64,000 bases of DNA, from the NCBI GenBank assembly GCA_963743785.1, contig CAVURD010000028.1, positions 1 to 64,000 of the forward strand, in the 5' to 3' direction. This DNA comes from Bog-473 sp963743785. Lineage in GTDB: Bacteria > Actinomycetota > Acidimicrobiia > Acidimicrobiales > RAAP-2. Position numbers and translations under genes: made by a program. Shown here in pieces: positions 44,108 to 51,643 of the stretch; positions within the stretch are counted from its first letter, which is position 1; every line of letters begins with the position of its first letter. The notes under the pieces were generated by a model that had not been told where the DNA came from, did not search any database, and saw nothing but the letters and a program-made list of their open reading frames with translations.

Positions 44108-44361
44108 GCGGGTACGCCATTCTCGCTCTCGCCTTGCTGGTTGGTGGCCTTGGCCCAGTCCTTGCCATGGGCGCCATCGGTCATTCCTTCAACAGGCTGG
44201 TGGCCCTCGAGATGGGATCGTCCATTGGCGCCATCTTCATGCTCATCTTCATTCAGGTGAGCAATCAGAGCTCCGAGCTGATCCTGCCGCTCGTGCTCGT
44301 GCCTCTTTCGTTGGCGGGCACGCTCGTCTTCACACGCCTCCTCCATGAGTGTGATACCTGA
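44104..44361 (+). CDS. mnhF: Mrp-type antiporter subunit F
   Basis: An 85-residue, three-helix protein (ILALALLVGGLGPVLAMGAI; RLVALEMGSSIGAIFMLIFI; LPLVLVPLSLAGTLVFTRLL) matching MrpF in size and topology. GTG 44104 overlaps the MrpE stop, and its own stop overlaps the MrpG ATG as TGATG. Confidence 0.8.
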   Translation: MSGYAILALALLVGGLGPVLAMGAIGHSFNRLVALEMGSSIGAIFMLIFIQVSNQSSELILPLVLVPLSLAGTLVFTRLLHECDT

Positions 44362-44666
44362 TGGCCCACGACGTCGCCCTCGCCTTCGTCGGACTCGGTG
44401 TCGCCGTCGCCATCGCATCTGTCGCCGGTGCCCTCGTGATCGGCGCCGACAGCTACATACGATTGCACTTCGTGACGCCGATTACTTCGGTGGCCGGGCC
44501 GCTCGTGGCCATCGGCCTGTGCATCCAGAGCGGTTGGGGCATCACGGCCGGCACGATCATTCTCATCGTCGGGCTGCTCTTTGTGTCCGGTCCCGTGACC
44601 ACCGCGGCGACTGGCCGCCTCATGGCCCAGGCCGACGCCAAGGTCGATTCGAAGGCGCCAGAATGA
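44361..44666 (+). CDS. mnhG: Mrp-type antiporter subunit G
   Basis: A 101-residue, three-helix MrpG/PhaG-like subunit: ASVAGALVIGADSYIRLHFV then TPITSVAGPLVAIGL and FVSGPVTTAATGRLMAQAD, the usual end with the conserved GPxTxxA motif. The stop overlaps the next ATG (ATGA). Confidence 0.85.
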   Translation: MAHDVALAFVGLGVAVAIASVAGALVIGADSYIRLHFVTPITSVAGPLVAIGLCIQSGWGITAGTIILIVGLLFVSGPVTTAATGRLMAQADAKVDSKAPE

Positions 44667-44899
44667 CAGCCATCATCGGCGTCGCCCTCACCATGGTCCT
44701 TCTGGGCGGCACGGCCGTCGTTCTGACCGAGAAGCCGGCACGGCAGGCGATCATGCTCTCCATCTACGGGGTCCTGCTCGGCATCTTGTTCCTGAGCTTG
44801 GCCGCACCGGACGTGGCACTGAGCCAAATCGGGGTGGGGACTGCTGTCGTCCCCCTCGTCGTGATGCTCGCCGTCAGGCGCGTCGAGACCCGTACCTAG
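44663..44899 (+). CDS. MbhD-like (DUF4040) Mrp subunit
   Basis: A 78-residue protein with three helices: VALTMVLLGGTAVVLTEKPA, AIMLSIYGVLLGILFLSLAA and PDVALSQIGVGTAVVPLVVM. This corresponds to the MbhD/DUF4040 segment, which in canonical systems is part of MrpA. Here it is a stand-alone gene. Confidence 0.8.
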   Translation: MTAIIGVALTMVLLGGTAVVLTEKPARQAIMLSIYGVLLGILFLSLAAPDVALSQIGVGTAVVPLVVMLAVRRVETRT

Positions 44900-44932
44900 C
44901 TGGAATCGGGCGGACGGGACGGCGAGGAGGTC

Positions 44933-45730
44933 ATGACCCGCACGGTGCGCTACGTCGTCTTCGGTTTCGGCGCCGCCGGTATCGGCCTCCTAGGGGCGCT
45001 TGCCATCTTGAAGATCCCCGCCTTCGGCTCCAGCTTGCATCCCTACCGCGATGCGTCGATCCCGGCCGCCGTCAAGCACGCTACTTCCAATGTCATCTCG
45101 AGCATCAACTTCGATCAGCGCGGCCTCGACACCCTCGGTGAGGAGTCCATCTTCCTCGCCAGCGTTCTGGTCATTTCCGTAATCCTTCGCCCCGCCGACG
45201 ACGAGACCGAGCGGCGCAAGCTCAGCGAGGGCAGACCTCTCGACTCCACCGCCCTCGGCGGCCTTGCGTTCCTCCCTGTCGTCCTCATCATCGGCCTCGA
45301 CGTGATCACGCACGGTCATCTCACGCCGGGCGGCGGCTTCCAGGGGGGCGTCATCCTCGGCACGGGCATCCACCTGCTCTATGTCGCCGGCACGTATCGC
45401 ATGTTCGAGAAGGTCAGGCCGGTACGGCCCTTCGAGTGGACCGAGGCCATCGCTGCGGGCGCCTTCGCCTGCCTCGGTATCTCGGGTGTGCTGGTCGGCG
45501 CCTCCTTCCTCGCGAACGTCATCCCGCAAGGCGCGTTCGGCGACCTCTTTTCCGCCGGCACGGTTCCGCTGCTCAACGGCGTGGTGGGTGTCGAGGTGGC
45601 CTCGGGCGTTGTCGTGCTCATTTCCAAATTCCTCGAGCAGGCGCTCACGGTCCGATCCGTCTCGGGAAGCCCGCAGGGGAACGGGCACGCCAGCCGCGAG
45701 GCCAAGACGCCAGACGGGAACCACCCATGA
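44933..45730 (+). CDS. MbhE-MnhB fusion Mrp subunit
   Basis: A 265-residue protein. The N-terminal 80 residues (VVFGFGAAGIGLLGALAILK, VISSINFDQRGLDTLGEESI) are MbhE-like. The rest is MnhB: PVVLIIGLDVITHGHLTPGG, GFQGGVILGTGIHLLYVAG and GVEVASGVVVLISKFLEQAL. Fused MbhE-MnhB proteins occur in Mrp clusters of the MBH-related type. Confidence 0.8.
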   Translation: MTRTVRYVVFGFGAAGIGLLGALAILKIPAFGSSLHPYRDASIPAAVKHATSNVISSINFDQRGLDTLGEESIFLASVLVISVILRPADDETERRKLSEGRPLDSTALGGLAFLPVVLIIGLDVITHGHLTPGGGFQGGVILGTGIHLLYVAGTYRMFEKVRPVRPFEWTEAIAAGAFACLGISGVLVGASFLANVIPQGAFGDLFSAGTVPLLNGVVGVEVASGVVVLISKFLEQALTVRSVSGSPQGNGHASREAKTPDGNHP

Positions 45731-46077
45731 GCCACTACGCCTACTTTGTCGCAGGCTGGCTGATTTTGATCGGCGCCTTCGGGATCATGCGCAGCAAGAA
45801 CCTCATTCAATCAGTCGTCTGCCTCGCCGTGGCTCAGTCGGGCACCTATGTGCTGCTGCTCTCCATCGGCTACCAATGGGGCGGGGCTCCACCCCTCTTC
45901 GGCGAGCCGGCAACGAAGCCGAACCTCCACGTCGTAGATCCCCTCGTCCAGGCCATGACCCTGACCGACATCGTGGTGTCGGCCACCGTGACCTCCATGC
46001 TGCTCGCCATAGCTATCCAGATCCACAAACGTCATGGAACGATCAACCCGGACGAGCTGAACGCGATCCGAGGCTAG
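45727..46077 (+). CDS. mnhC: Mrp-type antiporter subunit C
   Basis: A 116-residue NuoK-like subunit: GWLILIGAFGIMRSKNLIQS, VVCLAVAQSGTYVLLLSIGY and DPLVQAMTLTDIVVSATVTS, then a helix ending IQIHKRHG. The motif ALTLTDIVI-like of MrpC is conserved. The ATG overlaps the stop of the preceding gene (ATGA). Confidence 0.85.
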   Translation: MSHYAYFVAGWLILIGAFGIMRSKNLIQSVVCLAVAQSGTYVLLLSIGYQWGGAPPLFGEPATKPNLHVVDPLVQAMTLTDIVVSATVTSMLLAIAIQIHKRHGTINPDELNAIRG

Positions 46078-46087
46078 GCGCCGCCTG

Positions 46088-47914
46088 ATGCTGAGCTTCG
46101 ACAACGTCACCGCGATGCTGGCGCCCATCGCGATCGCCATACCCATCGTCATGGCCTGCGTGCTGTTGGTGGCGGGTCGCAGACTGCCTCGCCTCGCGGT
46201 CGATGTCATCGCGATCGCCACCGCCCTCGCCATGGCGAGCCTGCTCGCCTATCTTCTCGCCGCCGCGGCGAGCGGTCGTATCGTCACCTGGGCGGCTGGC
46301 TGGACGCCCCGCCACGGCTACAGCGTCGGCATTGTGCTCGTTATCGACCCGCTCAGCGCGGGCATTGCGCTGCTGGCGTGCTGCCTGATGGCGATCGCTC
46401 TCCTGTTCAGCGTCCGCTATCTCGACGCTGTCGAGGCCCACTATCACTGCCTCATGTTGTTATTTCTCGCCGGCATGGTCGGTCTGGCCCTGACCGGCGA
46501 CCTCTTCGACATGTTCGTCTTTTTCGAGCTGATGGGTGCCGCAGCCTATGGGCTGACTTCCATCGTGGTCGAGGACGAGTCCGCCCTGCAGGGCGGCATC
46601 AACTTCGGCATCGTTAACAGCCTGGGTGCGTACCTCTCCCTGGCTGGGCTTGGCCTGCTGTTCGCCCGCACCGGCAGCGTCGGTCTGCCTCAGCTGCACA
46701 GCGAACTCGCCCATCATCGCCCCGGCGCCCTCATCGTCGCCGCCTTCGTTCTGGTGCTGACCGGCTTCCTGGTCAAGGGGGCCATGGTTCCGTTCCACTT
46801 CTGGCTGTCCGACGCACACGCTGTGGCCCCCGCACCGGTCTGCGTTCTCTTCTCGGGGGTCATGGTGCCCCTTGGCATCTACGCCGCGTTCCGTATCTAC
46901 TGGGCCGTCTTCGCCCCCGTCCTCCCGCTCGGCGATGTGCGGCGGACGTTTCTCGTGCTCGGTGCGCTGACCGCGGTGCTCGGCGCCGTGATGGCGCTGA
47001 GCCAGCGCCATTTCAAGCGCATGCTGGCCTACTCGACCATTGCCCATGTCGGCCTCTTCCTCGTTGCGCTCGCTTGTTTGAGCGTGGGCGGAACAGCGGG
47101 GGCGCTGATCTACGTCGCGGGGCACGCCGGCGTCAAGGGTGCGCTGTTTCTCATCGCCGGCGTGATGCTGGCCCGTTACGGCAGCGTCGACGAGTACGAC
47201 CTCTACGGGGCGGGCAGGGGGCAGAAGGCCATCGGGGTCCTCATGATCATTGGTGCGCTCGGTCTCGCCGGCTTACCCCCCTTCGGTACGGCGCTGGGCA
47301 AGGCACTGAGCGAGGATGCCGCCAGTGCGGCCGGATACGGCTGGGTACCGGTGCTCTTTGTGGCCGTCTCCGCCTTGACCGGGGGAGCGGTACTGAGGGT
47401 GGCCGGGCGCGTCTACTTCGCTGTGGGCCCAAGGCCCCAGGAAAGGAGCCCGATGCGGGCTCGCGGAAACGAGGACGAAGAATCCCGATTGCAGCACTTG
47501 CCCTGGACCATGATCGTTTCCATTCTGGTCCTCCTCGCCGGGGGGTTGATCATCGGCTTGCTGCCGGGCGCACATTCGGTGGCCAATCGAGCCGCCGCCA
47601 CCTTCATCGATTCGACGGGATACAGCCATCAGGCCCTGTACAAATTGCCCGAGGGAACCGTCGCGCCGACGGCGTCCAATTGGACGGGGGCCGGTCTCGG
47701 GCTTGGGTTTGCCTCAGCCGTTCTCGCCTGTTGCGTTGCACTTGCCGGTCTCTACGGCGCCCGTCTGGCCGAGAAGTTGCCCGTCTTGCGCGACGCCTAC
47801 GGCCCGGTGAACGTGCTGCATCGTCTCCACTCGGGCCATGTGGGTGATTATGTCGCCTGGATGATGATGGGCCTGGCCGTGCTCGCCGGCTTCATCGGAC
47901 TGCCGCTGCGCTGA
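46088..47914 (+). CDS. mnhD: Mrp-type antiporter subunit D (NuoL/M/N-like)
   Basis: A 608-residue protein with about 14 helices. Proton-channel residues are in place: a Glu in LFDMFVFFELMGAAAYGL, a Lys in LTGFLVKGAMVPFHFWLSDA, and a Lys/His-rich AYSTIAHVGLFLVALA and VAGHAGVKGALFLIAGVML. It is the only large proton-pumping subunit in this cluster; no MrpA homologue is present. A hairpin follows the stop. Confidence 0.85.
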   Translation: MLSFDNVTAMLAPIAIAIPIVMACVLLVAGRRLPRLAVDVIAIATALAMASLLAYLLAAAASGRIVTWAAGWTPRHGYSVGIVLVIDPLSAGIALLACCLMAIALLFSVRYLDAVEAHYHCLMLLFLAGMVGLALTGDLFDMFVFFELMGAAAYGLTSIVVEDESALQGGINFGIVNSLGAYLSLAGLGLLFARTGSVGLPQLHSELAHHRPGALIVAAFVLVLTGFLVKGAMVPFHFWLSDAHAVAPAPVCVLFSGVMVPLGIYAAFRIYWAVFAPVLPLGDVRRTFLVLGALTAVLGAVMALSQRHFKRMLAYSTIAHVGLFLVALACLSVGGTAGALIYVAGHAGVKGALFLIAGVMLARYGSVDEYDLYGAGRGQKAIGVLMIIGALGLAGLPPFGTALGKALSEDAASAAGYGWVPVLFVAVSALTGGAVLRVAGRVYFAVGPRPQERSPMRARGNEDEESRLQHLPWTMIVSILVLLAGGLIIGLLPGAHSVANRAAATFIDSTGYSHQALYKLPEGTVAPTASNWTGAGLGLGFASAVLACCVALAGLYGARLAEKLPVLRDAYGPVNVLHRLHSGHVGDYVAWMMMGLAVLAGFIGLPLR

Positions 47915-47931
47915 TTCCTCAACTGAAGAGA

Positions 47932-47953
47932 GATCGTCCATTCTTCGACGATC
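47932..47953 (+). terminator. Hairpin after Mrp operon
   Basis: GATCGTC (47932-47938) pairs with GACGATC (47947-47953) 18 bases after the mnhD stop. A short stem without a U-tract; plausible but weak terminator. Confidence 0.45.
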
Positions 47954-47954
47954 G

Positions 47955-47980
47955 GGATTACGCCAGGCCCAAGCGGGTAA
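47955..47980 (+). promoter_or_regulatory. Possible sigma-B/F-type promoter
   Basis: GGAT, 16 bases, GGGTAA, 36 bases before the ATG at 48017. The -10 is perfect; the -35 fits only the looser GNNT form. Confidence 0.4.
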
Positions 47981-48016
47981 TGATTCATTGCTGGAAACAT
48001 CGAGAAAGGAAGACGA

Positions 48017-48241
48017 ATGCCGACCAAGTCCGCCAACGTCAAGAACGAGAAGCAGTACGAGCGGCTCAAGGAAAAAGGTATGTCCAAGCAACGAGCCGCC
48101 CGGATCGCCAATAGCCCCGATGCGTCAAAGCACGGTGGCCAACGGTCCGGAAAAGGATCGGACCCGAAGCAGGGAGGAACCACGGCCCAGAAGAAGGAGG
48201 CCGGCCGCAAAGGAGGCAAGGCGACGGCTCGAAAAAGCTGA
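48017..48241 (+). CDS. Small basic protein, NVKNEKQYE family (paralog B)
   Basis: A 74-residue protein almost identical in layout to the one at 31076-31300: SANVKNEKQYERLKEKGMSK, QRAARIANSPDASKHGGQRS, and a Lys/Gly tail ending AGRKGGKATARKS. ATG 48017 follows AAAGGAAG. Family recalled as DUF7218. The two copies lie 17 kb apart, one in the decayed and one in the intact part of the window. Confidence 0.75.
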   Translation: MPTKSANVKNEKQYERLKEKGMSKQRAARIANSPDASKHGGQRSGKGSDPKQGGTTAQKKEAGRKGGKATARKS

Positions 48242-48268
48242 GGCCATGGGTGTCCATGTCGGACTGCC

Positions 48269-48811
48269 TCACTGATCCTGGCGCAGCTGCCCGTAGAGAA
48301 GTTGCAGGTAATCGCTGACCCGAGCGGCCGCACTGATGGAGATGACCGCGGTGGTCAGCGTCGGTGCCCCCACACTGCCCGCTACCAATCCTGTGGCCAC
48401 CCATTGGGCCACACAGAATGGACAGGTGAGAAGTTCGCCAATGGCATGGCGGTGCCCGTCGCCGATCACCTCCTCGTTGACTTCCCCCTCACCGGCCGTT
48501 TCTTTGAAGCGCGTGAAGGGAAGTCGGAACCCCGACGTAATCGAGTCCTTTGTGACCAGGCGGCTGAGATGTTCGGTGGTCAGTCCGTAGAGGAGGAGAT
48601 CCATCGGTCCCATCGCCCGCAGGCGGCCTCGCTTGTTCCGTAGCCCAAAGGCGAGCCCGGCCGTCAAAACCGCGTAACCGGCCAGGATGCTTGCGTATCC
48701 CTCCAATGGCCGCGGATCGTCGCTGGAAGCTGAGTGGGCGGCTGACATCGCCTTCTTGAGCACCCCACGAATCGGAGGGGCTTTCTTCTTCATGGATTGG
48801 TCGATCATCAT
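48269..48811 (-). CDS. DUF1360 membrane protein
   Basis: A 180-residue protein. The core LLLYGLTTEHLSRLVTKDSI, then ELLTCPFCVAQWVATGLVAG with the CPFC motif, is characteristic of DUF1360. Two or three transmembrane segments are visible. It starts 34 bases after the GMC oxidoreductase stop and may be the last gene of that operon. ATG 48811 and 48808 are equally possible starts. Confidence 0.75.
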   Translation of the reverse strand: MMIDQSMKKKAPPIRGVLKKAMSAAHSASSDDPRPLEGYASILAGYAVLTAGLAFGLRNKRGRLRAMGPMDLLLYGLTTEHLSRLVTKDSITSGFRLPFTRFKETAGEGEVNEEVIGDGHRHAIGELLTCPFCVAQWVATGLVAGSVGAPTLTTAVISISAAARVSDYLQLLYGQLRQDQ

Positions 48812-48845
48812 TGGTTCATACCCCCCCAGCCCGAGGCGGTAACCC

Positions 48846-50471
48846 TCACGAGCCGTGGTGAGTGAGATACTCGGCGGCGCGCGCCGCCAGGGCCATGATG
48901 GTGAGCGCCGGATTGGCGCTGCCCTGGGTGGGACACACACTGCCGTCAACGACAAAGAGGTTGGGCACGGCAAATGTGCGCAAGTCGGCGTTCACCACGC
49001 CGCTCTGCTCGTCGTCAGCCATGCGGCAGCCGCCGATGAGGTGGGCGTAGCGGTTGATGGTGATCGCCTCCTCGGCACCGGCACCGTGATGCATCCCTTC
49101 CATCACATCGGTGGCTGCTTTGACGAGTGCCTTGTCGTTTTCGCACATTGAGTAAGAGAAGTTCGCCACGGGGAGGCCGTGTCGGTCCTGCTGATCGGCC
49201 AGGGTGATGCGATTCTCGGATCGAGGCAAGAACTCGCAGAGCACGCCAAAAGTCGCCCAATGGATGTAGTCGCGCATGTATTCCCGCAGGGTTTCGCCCC
49301 AGTGTCCTTGAGCTCCCACGTGTTCGGCAAACACGATGGGGAGGGGCGCGATGCATTGGAGCGAGAACCCACGCTTGTAGGGCTTCGTAAGGTCCGTCTC
49401 GTAGAAGGCCTCGCTCGACGCTTCGGGTGGAGGTGCCTTGTAGGATCGGATTTCCTGCTGGTAACGGCCCGCGGTCTGGGGCGCACCCTGGACCATGACA
49501 TAACGCCCGACTTGGTCGAAGTCGTTGCACAGACCATCGGGAAAGCGCGCGCAGGCCGAATTGAGGAGGAGGCGGGGTGTTTCTATGGAGTAGCCGGCCA
49601 CCACGACCAGTGCGGCCCGTTGGTGAAACTCGCGTCCGTGGTGGAGATATGTCACCCCGGAGGCTCTTCCGCTTTCATCGATCGTGATGCGGCTGACCAT
49701 GCACTCGGCCCTGATTTCCGCACCCTGAGCCAGGGCATCGGGGATATGCGTGATCAGCGGTGAGGCTTTCGCGTTGACCTTGCAACCTTGTAGGCAGAAC
49801 CCGCGGTAGATGCAGTGGGGGCGATTCCCGAATCGGCCATTGCTGATGGCTACGGGGCCAATGCGCGCCTCGACGCCAATCGACGCACAGCCCCTGACGA
49901 AGGCCATTCCGTTGCCACCGATGGGATGAGGAGAGTGGGGATACCGGTGCGGATCGCCCCAGGGCCAGCGCTGGCCGGCCACTGGGAGCTCGGCTTCGAG
50001 CAAGTGGTAATAGGGCTTGAGGTCGGCGTAGGTGATTGGCCAGTCGGCGCCCACCCCATCGGTGGTCAAGATGGAAAAGTCGGAGGGGTGGAACCGGGGA
50101 GCGTAGCCAGCGAAATGAACCATAGATCCGCCTACGCCCCGGCCTGAGTTGTTGCTGCCCAATTCGACCGGATCTTCGCCCGAGATGACCCGCTGCTCGT
50201 TCCAGTACAGCTGGTGCGCCCCGTCCTCGTCGCTGACCCAGTCCCGATCCGGGTCCCAGAAAGGTCCGGCGTCGAACGCCACCACCTTCCAGCCCTTACG
50301 CGCCAATCGCTGGGTCACGACCGCGCCCCCGGCCCCGCAGCCGATCACGGCGACGTCCACTTCTTCGCTCTGGTTGAACCGACGCATGTCTCGGCGCAGC
50401 TGATGATTGGTTCGAGTGCCGTCGTTTGGGAGGAGCCAAGCCGAGGCATTGCGGCGCTGGACCTGGTTCAT
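48846..50471 (-). CDS. GMC-family oxidoreductase
   Basis: A 541-residue FAD enzyme of the glucose-methanol-choline family, gluconate/sorbose dehydrogenase large-subunit type. The FAD-binding fold is EEVDVAVIGCGAGGAVVTQR near residue 40; NSGRGVGGSMVHFAGYAPRF is the substrate-domain motif. The active-site C-terminus shows YAHLIGGCRMADDEQSGVVN and DGSVCPTQGSANPALTIMAL. ATG 50471 overlaps the stop of the subunit 3 gene (ATGA). Such enzymes oxidise sugars or polyols and pass electrons to the respiratory chain with subunit 3. Confidence 0.9.
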   Translation of the reverse strand: MNQVQRRNASAWLLPNDGTRTNHQLRRDMRRFNQSEEVDVAVIGCGAGGAVVTQRLARKGWKVVAFDAGPFWDPDRDWVSDEDGAHQLYWNEQRVISGEDPVELGSNNSGRGVGGSMVHFAGYAPRFHPSDFSILTTDGVGADWPITYADLKPYYHLLEAELPVAGQRWPWGDPHRYPHSPHPIGGNGMAFVRGCASIGVEARIGPVAISNGRFGNRPHCIYRGFCLQGCKVNAKASPLITHIPDALAQGAEIRAECMVSRITIDESGRASGVTYLHHGREFHQRAALVVVAGYSIETPRLLLNSACARFPDGLCNDFDQVGRYVMVQGAPQTAGRYQQEIRSYKAPPPEASSEAFYETDLTKPYKRGFSLQCIAPLPIVFAEHVGAQGHWGETLREYMRDYIHWATFGVLCEFLPRSENRITLADQQDRHGLPVANFSYSMCENDKALVKAATDVMEGMHHGAGAEEAITINRYAHLIGGCRMADDEQSGVVNADLRTFAVPNLFVVDGSVCPTQGSANPALTIMALAARAAEYLTHHGS

Positions 50472-51169
50472 GGTGATATGTCCGGTGACGAGCTCGACTG
50501 AGTGCTCGAGAGGTATTGAGCGTGGCGACGTTTGGCCGCCTCGGCTCGCTCGACCCACGGGACTGGGTCGTGCGCATCGCGTTCGGCGACCTCCCAGGGC
50601 TCGCGGCGGTCAAGGCCGAGGTTCTTGTATCCCCGTGGATACGCCGGGCCCCCGAATCCGATCTCATTCCAGGCCCATGGGTGCGAGTAGAAGGCGGAGC
50701 AGACGTAGCGCATCCATACGGAGAAGATCCGCTTGGCCGGAAGCCCGCGCCACTGCCCCTCGCAAATGCGTACCTTCTCAATGGTCTGAGCCTGCGCGTT
50801 GATGGGCAACTCGGCGAAGGATCGGGCATACTGCTCTGTCGCCTCAGCGTCCACCGCCGCTACCGACCGTTGCCATGCCTCGGGATCGTCGGGAAGGTCC
50901 TCGTAGCGAAAGCCATCCCCTCGGCGTTCGGCCAGCCGCTGGTCGATCACCTCGAAGACCGGGACAGTGGGCCCGTCGTCTTGGGCCAAGAGGCGGTCAA
51001 TGAGGGCTCGGGCAACCGGCTCTTCCTCTCGACTGAAGAAGACGGGTGCACCGGCCGGCTCCAGGCGGCGAAGGACTACCGCTGCAGTGGTCTTGTCCCA
51101 GGTGGCCGACTGATCGGTGACGTCGTAAGCGGGAAAGCGCTGTTCCGCCGATCCGGGAGTGATGCCCAC
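50468..51169 (-). CDS. Gluconate 2-dehydrogenase subunit 3-like protein
   Basis: A 233-residue protein. FFSREEEPVARALIDRLLAQ, AVDAEATEQYARSFAELPIN, FYSHPWAWNEIGFGGPAYPR and GYKNLGLDRREPWE match the small subunit that assists GMC-type dehydrogenases. GTG 51169 lies three bases after the preceding stop. No twin-arginine signal is visible at the N-terminus, unlike many subunit 3 proteins. Confidence 0.85.
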   Translation of the reverse strand: MGITPGSAEQRFPAYDVTDQSATWDKTTAAVVLRRLEPAGAPVFFSREEEPVARALIDRLLAQDDGPTVPVFEVIDQRLAERRGDGFRYEDLPDDPEAWQRSVAAVDAEATEQYARSFAELPINAQAQTIEKVRICEGQWRGLPAKRIFSVWMRYVCSAFYSHPWAWNEIGFGGPAYPRGYKNLGLDRREPWEVAERDAHDPVPWVERAEAAKRRHAQYLSSTQSSSSPDISP

Positions 51170-51172
51170 GCT

Positions 51173-51643
51173 TCAGTGCTCGCGGCGCAGCACCGACGCC
51201 AAGAGACCCATGCCACCCACCAGCCCGAAGAGCAGCGGAGCAAATGTCGGCGGTCCCATCTCGGCGTTGTAGCGGGCCATCTTCCATCCCCCGGGTCTCT
51301 GGGAAATGCCGCGCAGATGCAGGTACTGGCCCTGTGCGCTATTGAACAGCACGATGCTCGAGACCAACGGAAGGACAGTCTTGGCGGCCCGATGCGAGAA
51401 AACGCCGGCCAGGCCGGCCGCCGCCATGACGGGCGTAATGGCGACCGGCAACCACATCATTCGGTTGGCGAAACTGGCCCGGTCATGTTCGAGCCAGATC
51501 TCGACGCCGGTAATCAATGCACCAGCGCCAGTGAGGCCGGCCAGACTGCGCTCGAAGCGCCCGTGGCGCACGTTCTGGAGCAAATGCTCAATACCGACGA
51601 GACCGGTGCCGGTTTCTGGAGTCGTCTTGCGCGTGCGACTCAT
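51173..51643 (-). CDS. Four-helix membrane protein in oxidoreductase operon
   Basis: A 156-residue protein with about four transmembrane segments (LAGLTGAGALITGVEIWLEH; MWLPVAITPVMAAAGLAGVF; KTVLPLVSSIVLFNSAQGQY; FAPLLFGLVGGMGLLASVLR). ATG 51643 overlaps the pyruvate oxidase stop. It sits between two redox enzymes, so it may be a membrane anchor or quinone-side partner. That is inference; no heme-ligand pattern stands out. Confidence 0.7.
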   Translation of the reverse strand: MSRTRKTTPETGTGLVGIEHLLQNVRHGRFERSLAGLTGAGALITGVEIWLEHDRASFANRMMWLPVAITPVMAAAGLAGVFSHRAAKTVLPLVSSIVLFNSAQGQYLHLRGISQRPGGWKMARYNAEMGPPTFAPLLFGLVGGMGLLASVLRREH

